64,000 nt of DNA, from the NCBI RefSeq assembly GCF_000347635.1, contig NC_020514.1, positions 4,216,001 through 4,280,000 on the forward strand, written 5' to 3'. A program made the position numbers and the translations under genes. Under the pieces are notes generated by a model that worked only from the letters and a program-made list of their open reading frames with translations, ran no database searches and had not been told where the DNA came from. Numbering within the stretch: the stretch's first letter is position 1; each line of letters begins with the position of its first letter. Source of the stretch: Paraglaciecola psychrophila 170. GTDB lineage: Bacteria; Pseudomonadota; Gammaproteobacteria; Enterobacterales; Alteromonadaceae. This document shows, in pieces, positions 27,934-38,536 of the stretch.

Positions 27934-28830
27934 ATGAAAGCACATGATATTCTCAGCAGGCAGGAAATAGTCCAATTAATGAACAAGAGTAACCTGCGGG
28001 CCACTTGGTTAGTACTTAGCTGCTGGGCATGGGTAATAGCTGCTATGTTGCTTGTGGCAATTTGGCCAAACTTTGTCACGATAATCGTCGCGCTGTTGAT
28101 CATTGGTGGTCGGCAACTTAGCTTTGCAATTTTAATGCACGATTGCGGCCATAACAGTCTTTTCAAATCAACTAAGCTCAATCAGTTTATCGGTACTTGG
28201 TTGGTGGCTGCCCCAATATTCTCTGATATGCAAACCTACTCACGTCAGCACAGCACTCACCACAAAGACGTAGGTACTGATAAAGATCCTGATCTTGGCA
28301 ACTACTCTGCTTATCCTATCAGTAAGGCGTCGTTACTGCGAAAAGTGTTGCGGGATCTTGGCGGCTTAACCGCACTAAAGTTTTGGTTGTATATACTGAA
28401 AACACGGCATCCATCACAAAAAAGCATGGTGAAAAATAGTGCATTATTCAGAGGGTTTACAGTCAATATGGGGCTATTCTTATGCTGCTACGTGCTTAAT
28501 GTAGCTTGGTTATATCTGATTTGGTTACTGGCCTATAATACTACTTACTTTCTATTTTTACGCATTCGTCATGTGGGTGAACATGCCGTTGTACCGAATC
28601 CAAATAGTCGAAATATGTTTGAAAATACACGCACCACACTTTCAAGTTGGTGGGAGAGATTATTGGTCTGCCCAGTATATGTAAACTATCATATTGAACA
28701 TCACTTATTGCCCACAGTACCTCCATACAATTTACCATTGATGCACCGTTGGCTAATAGCCAAAGAGGCTTATAAGAACACACCTTTACCCAAGGGTTAC
28801 ATAGCGATGCTACGAGGAGTTTTGAATTAA
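27934..28830 (+). CDS. Fatty-acid desaturase, in operon with PaaX-like regulator
   Basis: 298 residues, integral membrane. The three histidine boxes HDCGHNS, HSTHHKD and HIEHH (after YVNYH) are intact and follow the order expected for fatty-acid desaturases and related di-iron hydroxylases. It starts 9 bp after the PaaX-like regulator stop and should be co-transcribed. It is distinct from the desaturase at 25826-26842, with different box spacing. The exact lipid substrate and regiospecificity cannot be read from the sequence. Confidence 0.88.
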   Translation: MKAHDILSRQEIVQLMNKSNLRATWLVLSCWAWVIAAMLLVAIWPNFVTIIVALLIIGGRQLSFAILMHDCGHNSLFKSTKLNQFIGTWLVAAPIFSDMQTYSRQHSTHHKDVGTDKDPDLGNYSAYPISKASLLRKVLRDLGGLTALKFWLYILKTRHPSQKSMVKNSALFRGFTVNMGLFLCCYVLNVAWLYLIWLLAYNTTYFLFLRIRHVGEHAVVPNPNSRNMFENTRTTLSSWWERLLVCPVYVNYHIEHHLLPTVPPYNLPLMHRWLIAKEAYKNTPLPKGYIAMLRGVLN

Positions 28831-29239
28831 CTGCAACCCCCTATTGTTGCTTACAAAGCTAAATAACCTGAACTCGGGATAAGCCATATCGTCCAGTACC
28901 GCTATTTTTGTGCCTATATTCGTTGAACTTGCTCTCAATAGCCGGCTATTCCCTCACAAGCTCGCCTTGATAAACACAATAATATCAGCACTGGATGCAT
29001 TAAATATGCTGTTCAATAAATAGTGATATTCTAGCCTTTTGTTTTATTAGAGTTACTTGGAAGTGAGCGGCACGTCCTAACCCGAGTTCAGTTAGATAAT
29101 GAAAGCAGCGTCAAAAAGCGGTTTAAATTAATGACATCATCAACGCCACTAACCTTCTAACATCAAGACATAGGGTTTAAACACCCTAGTCATAACGTTA
29201 GACAACACGGACTTGCCGTGTTGTCTAAAGAAACATCAA
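28831..29239. other. Non-coding stretch with a 13-bp perfect hairpin
   Basis: No gene seen. It lies between convergent genes. Near its right end is a 13-bp perfect stem (listed separately) and at about 29171-29188 a weaker 6-bp stem TAGGGT/ACCCTA. Confidence 0.4.
29198..29228. terminator. Perfect 13-bp stem hairpin between convergent genes
   Basis: TTAGACAACACGG (29198-29210), loop ACTTG, CCGTGTTGTCTAA (29216-29228). It lies 11 bp from the hydrolase stop at 29240. There is no T-tract on either side, so a terminator role is likely but not shown. Confidence 0.6.
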
Positions 29240-30994
29240 TCAGAAGGTATAATGCGTTGCCTGACTCGCAACAATCACCCACGTAATGATCATGGCGTTA
29301 ATAAAGGCGCCAGTATAAACCCGACCTGTGACACGATAGGCCACAGTGAAAACCACTGCCGCAATGGTCATTAATGGCACAAACTGTAATGCAATAATTG
29401 ACCACAAAGGCTCACTGGCTATCAGTAACGTGCCGCCCATCAGCAGTGGTGTGTATTGCACAATCAAAAGCAACAGATAACCAACACTCAAGAGCAGCCA
29501 GTTCACAACCAGCTCTTTTCTAAAACTCCAATCATCGCAACGTAATTGACCATGCAGCACCGTAGCAACAATAATGAAAAACAGACTGAATGGGATCAGG
29601 TATGACAAAGCGATGCCCATCTGCAGCGGGCTTAACAGTTTGATGCCAAACACCCAAATACGGTAGTCCATATCAAATAAATAGTTTGTCAACAGCAATG
29701 ATGTATACAGCACACCAACGACCGCTAAGGCCAGTAAAAATGAGTGCACAATAGAAGATATCGGCACTTGGCCATTCCAAGTCAATCCATAACTTTCGAA
29801 ACTGGCACCCGTTTTACGGTTCAAAAGGAAGTGCCAAAGCAAAAATAGGGTGATTGAAACAAGTCCGGTCAGCAGTGCCCACACCATGACTTGAGTGGTA
29901 ATGTTTTGGGCGAACACAGCCGATGCCTGCCACCCCAGTTTTTCACTTATCCCCTTAAACGGAAACAACGTTATTGCTGGCAATAGCGTAAATATCAGTG
30001 CCCCTACCCACCAGCCACCTCCTGTCAAACTGTGTAATTTAGGCATTGATGTTTTAAGCGAACGGAATGTTGAGGTTTCTGCGACTCTGGTTAATGCAGG
30101 GACGATAAGAATTGTCATACCAATCAAAGCCAGTAATGTGCCAATTTCTTTCCATAACCAAACTTGATCGTCCGATGGCAATGGTTGTGCACCGACTAAC
30201 GTTTGGTCAAACCATTCGATAGCGTGTTTTATCGCTGCATGTGAAAAGTGGTCGCCCGGATGAGTGACCGCCGGTTGATGAAGAATGCGCGCCGTACCGT
30301 CTGCAATATTTCCATAAAGTGTATCTGGAATGACTTCCTCAGAGGTATTAAACAACGTTTTGAGTTTATCAGTTTTTGTGATGTCTGTAGGTATAGCAAC
30401 GCCCCACATTAATGCTGAAAACTCATCATATTTGGAGAAAACCACCGCTAAGTTACGTGGCCAATCCGCCGTCCCTTTTGGAGCACCAAAAGTTCCGGGA
30501 GATGAACCCAATATCATAATGGATTGGTAATCTTGGGGATATACGCTAGCGGCAACAAGTGATGCCCACCCTCCCATAGAGTGACCTTCGAGACCGATGT
30601 TGTCTTGATCAACAAACGCCAGTGTCTTCATGTAAGCCAGTGTATCGATGCCCCCAAAGCCATTGGCAAAGGCGGCTGGATCAGAATAACCATGTCCAGT
30701 CTGATCCGGCGCTAATACAACGTATCCGCGGCGGCTAAATTCAATAGCAAAAGCAGACTGGGTTTCATTTGAATTAATGTAACCGTGAGTAGCAACGATA
30801 CCGGGGGCTGGATTTTTGTTTGAAACGCCGTCAGGCACGAAGAGTCGTGCGTGAGTAATAATGCCGTCGTTGCCTGCAAAGCGAACGTGACTGACGTCTA
30901 CGCTGCCGCCATTAGATTGTATTTGATTGGCTAGAAAGCCCCCAAACAGGATCAGTGCCACCGCTAAGATAAGCACTTTTGAATGGTATTTCAT
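29240..30994 (-). CDS. Alpha/beta hydrolase with multi-pass membrane C-terminal domain
   Basis: 584 residues. A signal-anchor (about 7-23: VLILAVALILFGGFLAN) is followed by an alpha/beta hydrolase domain to about residue 270: VATHGYINSNETQSAF, the nucleophile S139 in GLEGHSMGGWAS, and a final H in PGDHFSH as a candidate for the triad. The second half (about 285-584) contains eight or so membrane helices. The hydrolase part is probably periplasmic, acting on esters or peptides. I do not recognise a characterised relative with this two-part layout. It is followed by no operon partner; the TonB receptor gene upstream is on the same strand, 239 bp away, behind a terminator. Confidence 0.82.
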   Translation of the reverse strand: MKYHSKVLILAVALILFGGFLANQIQSNGGSVDVSHVRFAGNDGIITHARLFVPDGVSNKNPAPGIVATHGYINSNETQSAFAIEFSRRGYVVLAPDQTGHGYSDPAAFANGFGGIDTLAYMKTLAFVDQDNIGLEGHSMGGWASLVAASVYPQDYQSIMILGSSPGTFGAPKGTADWPRNLAVVFSKYDEFSALMWGVAIPTDITKTDKLKTLFNTSEEVIPDTLYGNIADGTARILHQPAVTHPGDHFSHAAIKHAIEWFDQTLVGAQPLPSDDQVWLWKEIGTLLALIGMTILIVPALTRVAETSTFRSLKTSMPKLHSLTGGGWWVGALIFTLLPAITLFPFKGISEKLGWQASAVFAQNITTQVMVWALLTGLVSITLFLLWHFLLNRKTGASFESYGLTWNGQVPISSIVHSFLLALAVVGVLYTSLLLTNYLFDMDYRIWVFGIKLLSPLQMGIALSYLIPFSLFFIIVATVLHGQLRCDDWSFRKELVVNWLLLSVGYLLLLIVQYTPLLMGGTLLIASEPLWSIIALQFVPLMTIAAVVFTVAYRVTGRVYTGAFINAMIITWVIVASQATHYTF

Positions 30995-31160
30995 TATGTT
31001 GCCTTATTATGATTTGTTGAAATAATTGTCTAAAACATCAGCAGTCAATGCCTGTCTAACAGCGGTTCAATTAAGATAAAAAGCGAAGCTTCCAGTATCT
31101 GGTCGACTTTAAACTACTCGCTACCTGAAAACCTTATTATGCTTCGATTACAAAAAGGTA

Positions 31161-31205
31161 CAAAAGAGCATAAAACCGCCATGGTGATTAGCGGTTTTAT
31201 GCTCT
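31161..31205 (-). terminator. Rho-independent terminator of the TonB receptor at 31233
   Basis: A 15-bp perfect stem, AGAGCATAAAACCGC (31165-31179) against GCGGTTTTATGCTCT (31191-31205), followed on the minus strand by TTTTG. It lies 28 bp after the receptor stop codon and before the hydrolase gene. Confidence 0.85.
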
Positions 31206-31232
31206 ACAGACTTAGGTAATATAAATTAGGTA

Positions 31233-33464
31233 TTAAAAATTATATCTTGCTTCTATACCAAATCGACGTGGTTGAGGTGTGACAGCAAACACCGAGTTTA
31301 CCGCACCGGTTCTAATTCTTCCAACAGGCTCATCATTACTGGTTAAGTTTTTACCCCAAATTGAAAATTGAAAGGTACCATCGCCAGGCGTATATATAAT
31401 TTTTCCGTTAGCGTTCCAAAAGCTGTCGTTAGCGACATCTGCGGAATTGAATGCATCAAAGAACTGCTCATCAACAAAATTTGAATCTAAGTGCAACGTC
31501 ACTAAATCGCTGCCCATTTGGATGTCATAATCCATAGAAATATTAAAGTTAATGCTCGGCGCTTCTACCAAATCGTTACCACTGATATCTATGCCGTTAA
31601 CTACTGCGTCTATGTATTCACCTTGTAAGTAACCTAATCCCATACTTAACTGTAAATTATCAGTCGCTAGCATTGTGGCCTCGACTTCAAAGCCATACAT
31701 TTCTGCATCTTCGTTGATAAGCTCCGACTCAGTTGCACTGATCACATTGAGAAACTGCAGATCATTATATTTTGAAACAAATACAGCAGAATTGACTTGA
31801 ATACGGTTATCTGCAAACTTGGTTTTGTAACCAAATTCAATGGTATCGATGGTTTCAGGTGCTGCGGTGCTTAATGAGGTAGCAGAGAAAAGGGCACTGC
31901 CATCAAACGCACTACTGCGATAGCCATGAGAATAATGTCCATACAGTAAAGAACCGCCGTCTAGTTTAAGATCCAAACCAATTTTACCTGTCAAAGCCGA
32001 ATCAGAATAATCAAGATCATTTACAGGATCATTGGCAATAAACGGCACCACCATAGGATCGCCCTCTGATAGCAAGAAAGTACCTGTGGAAGTAAAGTTT
32101 TTCAAATCACCTTCGTCTTGAGTCCAACGAATGCCCGCGTTAAATGTTAAAGAATCGCTTAGCTCAAGGCTGCCATTAAAATAGGCAGCATAGGAGGTGC
32201 GGCGCTGGTCAAAATCAGTTTCAACAAAACTTGGAGTACCGGCAAAAGGGTCTACCGCTGGATCAAAACTAGGGTCACGAAGAATTCCTTCAAACAAACG
32301 AGTCGTTGTAGGGATGTCTGATTGTTCATCAAAATAATAAAGTCCAGCAATAAAGTTGAATCCAGAATCGTAGTTTGAAGTAATCCTTAAGTCCTGTTGA
32401 ACTTCTTCGGATTCAGAGTAAAAGTCAATATGCAGTAAATTATCCTTGCTACCATCAGCATCCACAAGATTCAAAAAAGACCCAGTAATTTTTGACGTTA
32501 CAGAAGTAAATGTTAAGTCACCCATCTCATAATTCATGGTTAAATAAGCACCATCGGTTTTGACTTTAATATCCCCAGAGCGATCCCAGAAACCTTCATT
32601 TGCATCATAGGGTTTTCCGGTTACGGGTGACACTCTTGGATTGACACCAATGACGTTGGTGTTTCCAGGTCCACTACCGGTGGAAATAATGCCGGCTGCT
32701 TTTGGATTACTACGTGAAGTAATGAGTCGTAATATCGCATCAAAGTCTCCGTCTTCGTAGACCAATGAAAGACGTGCAGCTCGATTATCTATATCCCCTA
32801 AGTCTGAACCATTGGGATTTTCATTTTCCCAAAATCCATCACTATCTGAATAACTAAAAGCAAACCGCGCAGCGAGCTTATCGCTAATAGGCGCTTCTAC
32901 AGCGCCATCTACGTGAGTATAACCATATTCACCGATCGAGGCTTTGACATAGCCACCCGTACCAAAGCTGGGTCTACGCGTAATAAAATGAAGTGCGCCA
33001 CCTGTGGTGTTTTTCCCAAAAAGTGTGCCTTGAGGGCCTCGAAGAGCTTCAATACGTTCGATATCAAATAACAGTGGGCCACCAAAATATGAGGCAGCCA
33101 AGTTAACTTCATCGACTATGGTGCCAGTGGCAGATGAAGTATTTAAAGCAAAATCTGTTGTTGCTGCACCCCGTAAGGAATATTTTGGTTGATCAGGCAA
33201 ACCAAAATACGACACATTGACGTTAGGAGCGAGTCGTGCAATATCGGTCCCATTATCCATTTGTGCGTTCTCCACCATTTTCCTATCAATAACACTCACC
33301 GATACAGAAACATCCTGCAAGCTCAGTTCACGCTTAGTTGCTGTTACCACGATCTTCTCTAGTTCACGTGTTTGCTGAGCATTAACGCCAGGAGTCACTA
33401 ACAGCGCAGGGATTAGAAAACAGGGAATGGATGATTTTATAATTAGATTGGAATTGAATTTCAT
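31233..33464 (-). CDS. TonB-dependent receptor
   Basis: 743 residues, outer-membrane barrel. Signal peptide of about 29 residues ending near VNAQQ, a TonB-box region (LEKIVVTATKRE), and the plug with SVSVIDRKMVENAQMDN and LRGPQGTLFGKNTTGGALHF, ending RRFGIEARYNF. It belongs to the iron/vitamin-type TonB receptors rather than to the large carbohydrate receptors seen at 14760, but the substrate is not readable. No transport or catabolic genes are linked on this strand except the downstream alpha/beta hydrolase, which may act on the same substrate. Confidence 0.9.
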   Translation of the reverse strand: MKFNSNLIIKSSIPCFLIPALLVTPGVNAQQTRELEKIVVTATKRELSLQDVSVSVSVIDRKMVENAQMDNGTDIARLAPNVNVSYFGLPDQPKYSLRGAATTDFALNTSSATGTIVDEVNLAASYFGGPLLFDIERIEALRGPQGTLFGKNTTGGALHFITRRPSFGTGGYVKASIGEYGYTHVDGAVEAPISDKLAARFAFSYSDSDGFWENENPNGSDLGDIDNRAARLSLVYEDGDFDAILRLITSRSNPKAAGIISTGSGPGNTNVIGVNPRVSPVTGKPYDANEGFWDRSGDIKVKTDGAYLTMNYEMGDLTFTSVTSKITGSFLNLVDADGSKDNLLHIDFYSESEEVQQDLRITSNYDSGFNFIAGLYYFDEQSDIPTTTRLFEGILRDPSFDPAVDPFAGTPSFVETDFDQRRTSYAAYFNGSLELSDSLTFNAGIRWTQDEGDLKNFTSTGTFLLSEGDPMVVPFIANDPVNDLDYSDSALTGKIGLDLKLDGGSLLYGHYSHGYRSSAFDGSALFSATSLSTAAPETIDTIEFGYKTKFADNRIQVNSAVFVSKYNDLQFLNVISATESELINEDAEMYGFEVEATMLATDNLQLSMGLGYLQGEYIDAVVNGIDISGNDLVEAPSINFNISMDYDIQMGSDLVTLHLDSNFVDEQFFDAFNSADVANDSFWNANGKIIYTPGDGTFQFSIWGKNLTSNDEPVGRIRTGAVNSVFAVTPQPRRFGIEARYNF

Positions 33465-33711
33465 TTTACACCATTAATTTGTAATAATTTTATTATATAA
33501 ATGTTATAGCATTGTTATAGCGAATCCTTATTCTGCAATGCGGAATTATATTTTACAAGTGAAAAATAATTAGGAAAATAAATTAACAAGCCAAAATGAT
33601 AATTAAATTGTCTAGAAAACGTTAAAAACCTCAAATTGACTCTGTTGCATACCGCAGGTATCACGATTATTCTCCTTACAGAGTTAATTAAAGGTAATAA
33701 AAAAGGTATTT

Positions 33712-34137
33712 ATGAAGAACAAAGACAAGAATATTGAAAAAATAAATAACCACGCGCCAAAATTCATTGGCATGCTGGGTGGTCAGCTAATTGATTTTGA
33801 TAATGACAAAAAAGCCTGCACCTTTGAATTCACTATCAGCAGAGACTTCTGCCATTCAATTGATATCGTTCAAGGTGGGTTTGTTACAGCCATGCTTGAT
33901 GCAGCCATGAGTCATGCTATTTTTATCTGCGACCAAGAAATTATGAATGTCTCATCTCTCGAAATTAAAACGTCTTACCTCGCAGCAACACGTGCTGGAA
34001 AACTCCGTGTTGAGGGCTGGGTCATAAAACAAAGTTACAAAACAGCTTTTATGGAAGGTCGCCTGTATAACGAAGATGGTGAGCTGACAGCTACCGCAAG
34101 CTCAGTCGCTAAATTACTACGAGCACCTAAGAAATAG
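33712..34137 (+). CDS. PaaI-type hotdog-fold thioesterase
   Basis: 141 residues, a single hotdog domain. The segment CHSIDIVQGGFVTAMLDAAMSHAI holds the conserved glycine pair and the Asp used in catalysis by PaaI/4HBT-type thioesterases; SLEIKTSYLAATRAGKLRVEGWV follows. It should hydrolyse an acyl- or aroyl-CoA in the cytoplasm. It stands alone, divergent from the TonB receptor at 31233, so its natural substrate is unknown. No convincing ribosome binding site was noted before the ATG. Confidence 0.88.
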   Translation: MKNKDKNIEKINNHAPKFIGMLGGQLIDFDNDKKACTFEFTISRDFCHSIDIVQGGFVTAMLDAAMSHAIFICDQEIMNVSSLEIKTSYLAATRAGKLRVEGWVIKQSYKTAFMEGRLYNEDGELTATASSVAKLLRAPKK

Positions 34138-34382
34138 ACACTTAGCACGCATCGAACATGTTAAGTGGCATTGTTGGTAGAGAATAAACTAAAAGATAAT
34201 AACGCGAAGTATCGGGCTCAGAACAAAGGTAAATACTCTGAAATGGGTTTTAACCGTCGTGATAGAAATAAGGTCTAAGACCTATATATCAGTAACGTTA
34301 ACGTGGTTTAATCTATTCGGGCTGTCTGGTAAAAAGATAATCCTTATATCTAGATTGTGTAGTGAATGTTTGATTTTCCTAA

Positions 34383-35097
34383 TTGGAAATATTTGTGAGT
34401 AATTTGAGAAGTAGTTTGTTTATGGTGTTAGCGATGGCTGCTTTTTCACTAGAAGATATGTTGATAAAAGCGACGGCTAATATTTTACCTGTAGGTGAAA
34501 TTCTAATATTATTTGGTCTAGGAGGAACACTTGCTTTTATTGTTATGACTCTGAGTCGTGGGCAAGCTATTTTTCATCCAAAAATAGTGTCTCAGCCTGT
34601 TTTACTCCGATTTATTTTTGAAGTAATTGGGCGTTTGTTTTTTACATTAGCCATTGTTTTCACCCCATTATCTAGTGCCTCTGCAATCTTGCAAGCCACA
34701 CCTTTAGTCGTTGTCATGGGAGCGGCCTTGTTTTTGGGTGAGCGTGTAGGTTGGCAGCGATGGTGCGCCATATTAATTGGTTTTATAGGGGTTTTAATAA
34801 TTATAAGACCAGGCCTTGAAAGCTTTGAAATATCATCATTATTAGCGATTATTGGAATGTTTGGCTTTGCTGGGCGAGACTTAGCAACACGTGCGGCTTC
34901 CCCGGTTTTATCTCATTTACAATTGAGTATTTATGGTTTCTTTATATTAATCCCAACTGGCTTATTTATGTTAATTTTTAATATTGGCCCTGATGTACGC
35001 GGCTTGACTAATCAAGGCTTTATTTGGCATCGTGATTATTGTCGCAAGCGGTTTATTTACTTTGCTTCGCGGTAAGCAAAATAACGTCAAGATTTAG
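34383..35097 (+). pseudogene. EamA/DMT-family exporter, disrupted by an internal deletion
   Basis: The frame begins like an EamA (drug/metabolite transporter) protein: LVLAMAAFSLEDMLIKA-type first helix, ATPLVVVMGAALFLGERVGW in the middle and a run of seven membrane segments. After about residue 215 it breaks off. In the adjacent frame the sequence resumes as GIVIIVASGLFTLLRGKQNN, a typical last helix, and stops at 35095-35097. Around 50 residues (two to three helices) are missing between the parts. The product is not a functional 10-helix transporter. Confidence 0.8.
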
Positions 35098-35399
35098 GCA
35101 TGACTACTTGAACATGACTATCTGGACACCCATTTTAATTTTAAATGGACCGCGATGAGTTTCTTGTTAAATAATGGTCTTATTGAATATCTTAAACCTA
35201 TTCATACGCCAGTGAGTTAGTATCACATGCAAACTCATCATCTATTTGCTGTTTCGTTAACAACAAGCGATTCGAATAACCCGTTCTTTACCTGAATTCG
35301 CCCAAGTAAACCCTGATGCTCATTGCTTAGTTCAGAAACAGGGTTTACCCTCACCACGTTCAGACTCAAAAAAATTCTATTCATCCTTAGGTAATCGTC
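35098..35399. other. Non-coding stretch, 302 bp
   Basis: Nothing recognised between the dead exporter gene and the metallohydrolase gene. It presumably holds the metallohydrolase promoter. Confidence 0.4.
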
Positions 35400-37674
35400 A
35401 TGCTAAAACTGTTTTATACATCTCTACTTGTTAGTTCTCTTTTATTGGCTATTGGTTTAGGTGTGGCAGTGCCAAGTTATGCAGCTGTCTCCATTATTCA
35501 TGGCAAGACCATTATACCCGCCGGTAACGCAACATCTGATAAAGACTTAACTATCAGAAATGACAAGTTAGCATTTTCCTTAGCTGTGGGCTCAGCACCT
35601 CCTTGGGGTGTGGCTCGTGGTTGTATTGTTGATATTGCCAATGTGAAAGCGGATGGGTCGTTAAGTAATGATCGTGTTGCCTTTGCTGATTTTATTCCAA
35701 ATAACTGGTCAAGTTGGCCGACTACCTATCAAACTGTGGATATTGTTAAGGACAGCAAAGATGAGGCAATCGTTAAAATTACCCGTGATTTTGGCAAGGT
35801 AATCATTAGTACTACTTACAGCCTAACATCGGGCTCTGAGCGTATTCATGTTAAAACCACCATGATCAACGAAGGTGAGGCATTAGTTGATATGTTATCC
35901 GGTTATACCTTGTGGCCGGATGCTGGTTATAAGTTCGCTGTACCAATTTATTCAGACAAAGAAGAGGCCGTTCTCAATCATCCTATATCAGACCGCTTTG
36001 TAGGTTATGACGCTGATTGGGCCATTGCATTGCACGCCCCTGATATGACAGAAATAAAAAGTAAATCACGGGATTTATATACCCAGCATAGCCTGAAAAA
36101 ATCAGAGTCAATAACATTTGAAGGGGACTACCAAGTGTTAGCTAGTGGTGACCTTTCACCCGTTATCCGTGCTGAGATAGAACGTAAAAAACTGCCTTCA
36201 GGAACATTAACTGGAAGTGTTAAAACGCAGCAAGGAAAGTCTGTAACTGAGCCCGCAGTTGTGGTGCTTAAAAAAAGGAGTACCCTACATTTGGGTGATA
36301 GGTAAACATGGTGAATATAATATTGATCTGCCTGTGGGTGATTATCAAGTTTATGCTACGGGTAAAGGCTATTCCGACAGTGCAAAGCATGATGTCAATA
36401 TTAAACGTAATGACTCGCAAACCCTCTCATTCTCTGATCTTTTGGCTCCAGGCAAAGTCAATATTCAGGTAACCGATGCACAAACAACAGCGGCTTTAGA
36501 CGCCAAAATTCAAATAGAAAAGGGCAATAAACCGTTGATTGAATTTTTTGGCGCAAAAACATTCTTCACAGAATTAGACAGTGTGGGTCAGGCTCAATTT
36601 ACATTAGCCCCTGGCGATTATCAGCTTAAAGTTTCCGCTGGTGCTAACTTCGTAGCTAAACCTGTATTCATTGATGCCACTATTGTTCCCAATCAAACAA
36701 CTAACTTGGTCGGCGCCGTCACTGTTAGCACCTATCCCACGCAGCACGGCTGGTTTGCCGGTGACTTGCATCATCATGCAGATGTACTGGAGGGCTCTAC
36801 ATCACCCATGTTTCTGGTGCGTTCGCAGTTAGCAGCGGGTCTTAATGTAACGTTTGTGAGTGATCATGACTCAACCAAAAACCATGAGGCGATTAAGGCT
36901 CTATCGGATAAGCGTGGCGTGCCATTTATCCCATCTATCGAAATTTCACCGTCATGGGGGCACTTTAATGTGTTCCCGATTGAGATGGGTGCGCAGTTAT
37001 CCGTAGAACCCGGAGTGGATGATGTTCATAGCATTATTCAAGATGCCCGTCGAATGGGTGCAACAGTTGTCGCCTCTAACCATCCCTATATTCCTTACGG
37101 TTATTTGAGTAGCCTTGAGAAAAACACAGCACCTGGCGGATTTAATCCAAGCATTGATCTGATTGAGATAAATTCAGAAGTGGATTATATGAAAGCAGTT
37201 GAGAAAGCACGCCAGCTATGGTCTGAAGGACTGCCTTATTACTACACGGCAGGTTCCGATACCCACGATGTCTGGAATGAAACAAGCGGTCATAACCGTA
37301 TGTTTGTCTATACAGCCAGTAAACCAGACGCGAAAGCCTTTGCTCAGGCAATGAAAAATGGCCACTCGTATGCCTCTTTCGGTCCTGTGATTTATCCGAA
37401 AAATGTTATGTTTGGTGACACCTTAAAGCTGGCTGTAAATCAATCCCAATCCATCAATTTTGACCTGTTATCAGTCAACGGGCTGAAGTTGGTGCAGTTA
37501 ATCGGCAATGATGGGGTAATCAGTGAGCAGACCTTATCGGGTGATAAAGTATCGGTAATGTTTGATGTGCCACAAAAATCAGGATGGGTCAGTTTAGTCG
37601 TAGAAGATGCAAAGTCATACAAAGCCTTCTCAAATCCAATATGGCTTAAGATGGTCGATCAAACATCATTCTGA
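35400..37674 (+). pseudogene. CehA/McbA-family metallohydrolase, split by a frameshift in an A7 run
   Basis: Two overlapping frames encode one protein of about 758 residues. Frame one (35400-36305) has a signal peptide (LLVSSLLLAIGLGVAVPSYA) and a beta-rich N-terminal region; frame two (up to 37674) continues it with KKGVPYIWVIGKHGEYNID and the PHP-like metal-binding core: GDLHHHAD, FVSDHDSTKN, IPSIEIS, SNHPYIPYG and AGSDTHDVW. Frame 0 must gain one base at the CTT AAA AAA A run (36267-36276) to join. The product would be a periplasmic hydrolase, of the CehA/McbA type known to cleave carbamate esters. The break could be a genuine mutation, a sequencing error or transcriptional slippage on the A7 run. 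Upstream stretch 35098-35399 holds no gene. Confidence 0.8.
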
Positions 37675-37973
37675 GAATTCAGTCTCATGCAAAAACGCAG
37701 TAAACTAACATAGCGTATTAAAATTCTTTTGTTAAGCATCAAAAACCGAGCATAAGGTTTATTATGCTCCGCTTTTCATCTCACTCACATTATAGCATCG
37801 AGGCCTAGCTCGCCTAACTGACACATTCTACATACCTTGTAGCATAGCTTTAAAGTGGCAAACCCCGTATTCGTCGCCCCCTAAAGGTTAAACACTGAAT
37901 CAGATTGATTAATAATGAATACTGTATATAATTACAGTAATTATCATTGCAGCCATACAAAAGTGGGTATCAA

Positions 37974-38270
37974 ATGTCCAGCACATTAATTTCAAAATCA
38001 GCTCATCTTAGTTTTGATCAGATTTATAGTGCCATTTTGGCCAAAGAGCGTGATTATGCGACACAGCTTTATGCGCAATTAAAAGGCATTACGTTGGCCA
38101 GCGCAGAACAAACAATGTCTGTGATCTATCGGGTTTTCTATCTTGGATATGAAGATTGCCTGCACAATATTAGTATCGATGATATGCCTGGTTTTGAAAA
38201 TAATGTGCACATAGATGTGTGGCGAGCTGGGTTTGGTTATGCTCTTAAATTACCTACATTTAAGGAATAA
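37974..38270 (+). CDS. Small hypothetical protein
   Basis: 98 residues from the ATG at 37974 (a TTG at 37947 would add nine). It is soluble, with no signal peptide, containing SHLSFDQIY-like and QTMSVIYRVFYLGYEDCLHNI segments and ending GYALKLPTFKE. I do not recognise the family. It stands alone between the metallohydrolase gene and the CoA-transferase gene, both on the same strand, with about 266-299 bp gaps. Composition looks coding, so it is probably real, but nothing indicates a function. Confidence 0.6.
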   Translation: MSSTLISKSAHLSFDQIYSAILAKERDYATQLYAQLKGITLASAEQTMSVIYRVFYLGYEDCLHNISIDDMPGFENNVHIDVWRAGFGYALKLPTFKE

Positions 38271-38536
38271 AGGCGATCTAAACACACAATAAATTTAGGA
38301 TAATATTGCTTGTGTTTAATTTTTAAAATAAATTTGCAAGTACTGCAGCTCAAGGTTCACTCAATAGTATTTACACCCTTCTTGCTCTTGAAATACCCAA
38401 CATGAAATAAGGTGACCTGCCTTTGTTTTATCATGTGATGTTTAAAACAACCTGATACCGCAAATATTGGCAGCGTCTTTGCTGGCATTACTAATAATAT
38501 TATGCAATACAGGACTGGGATTTAAATATAAGAGTC

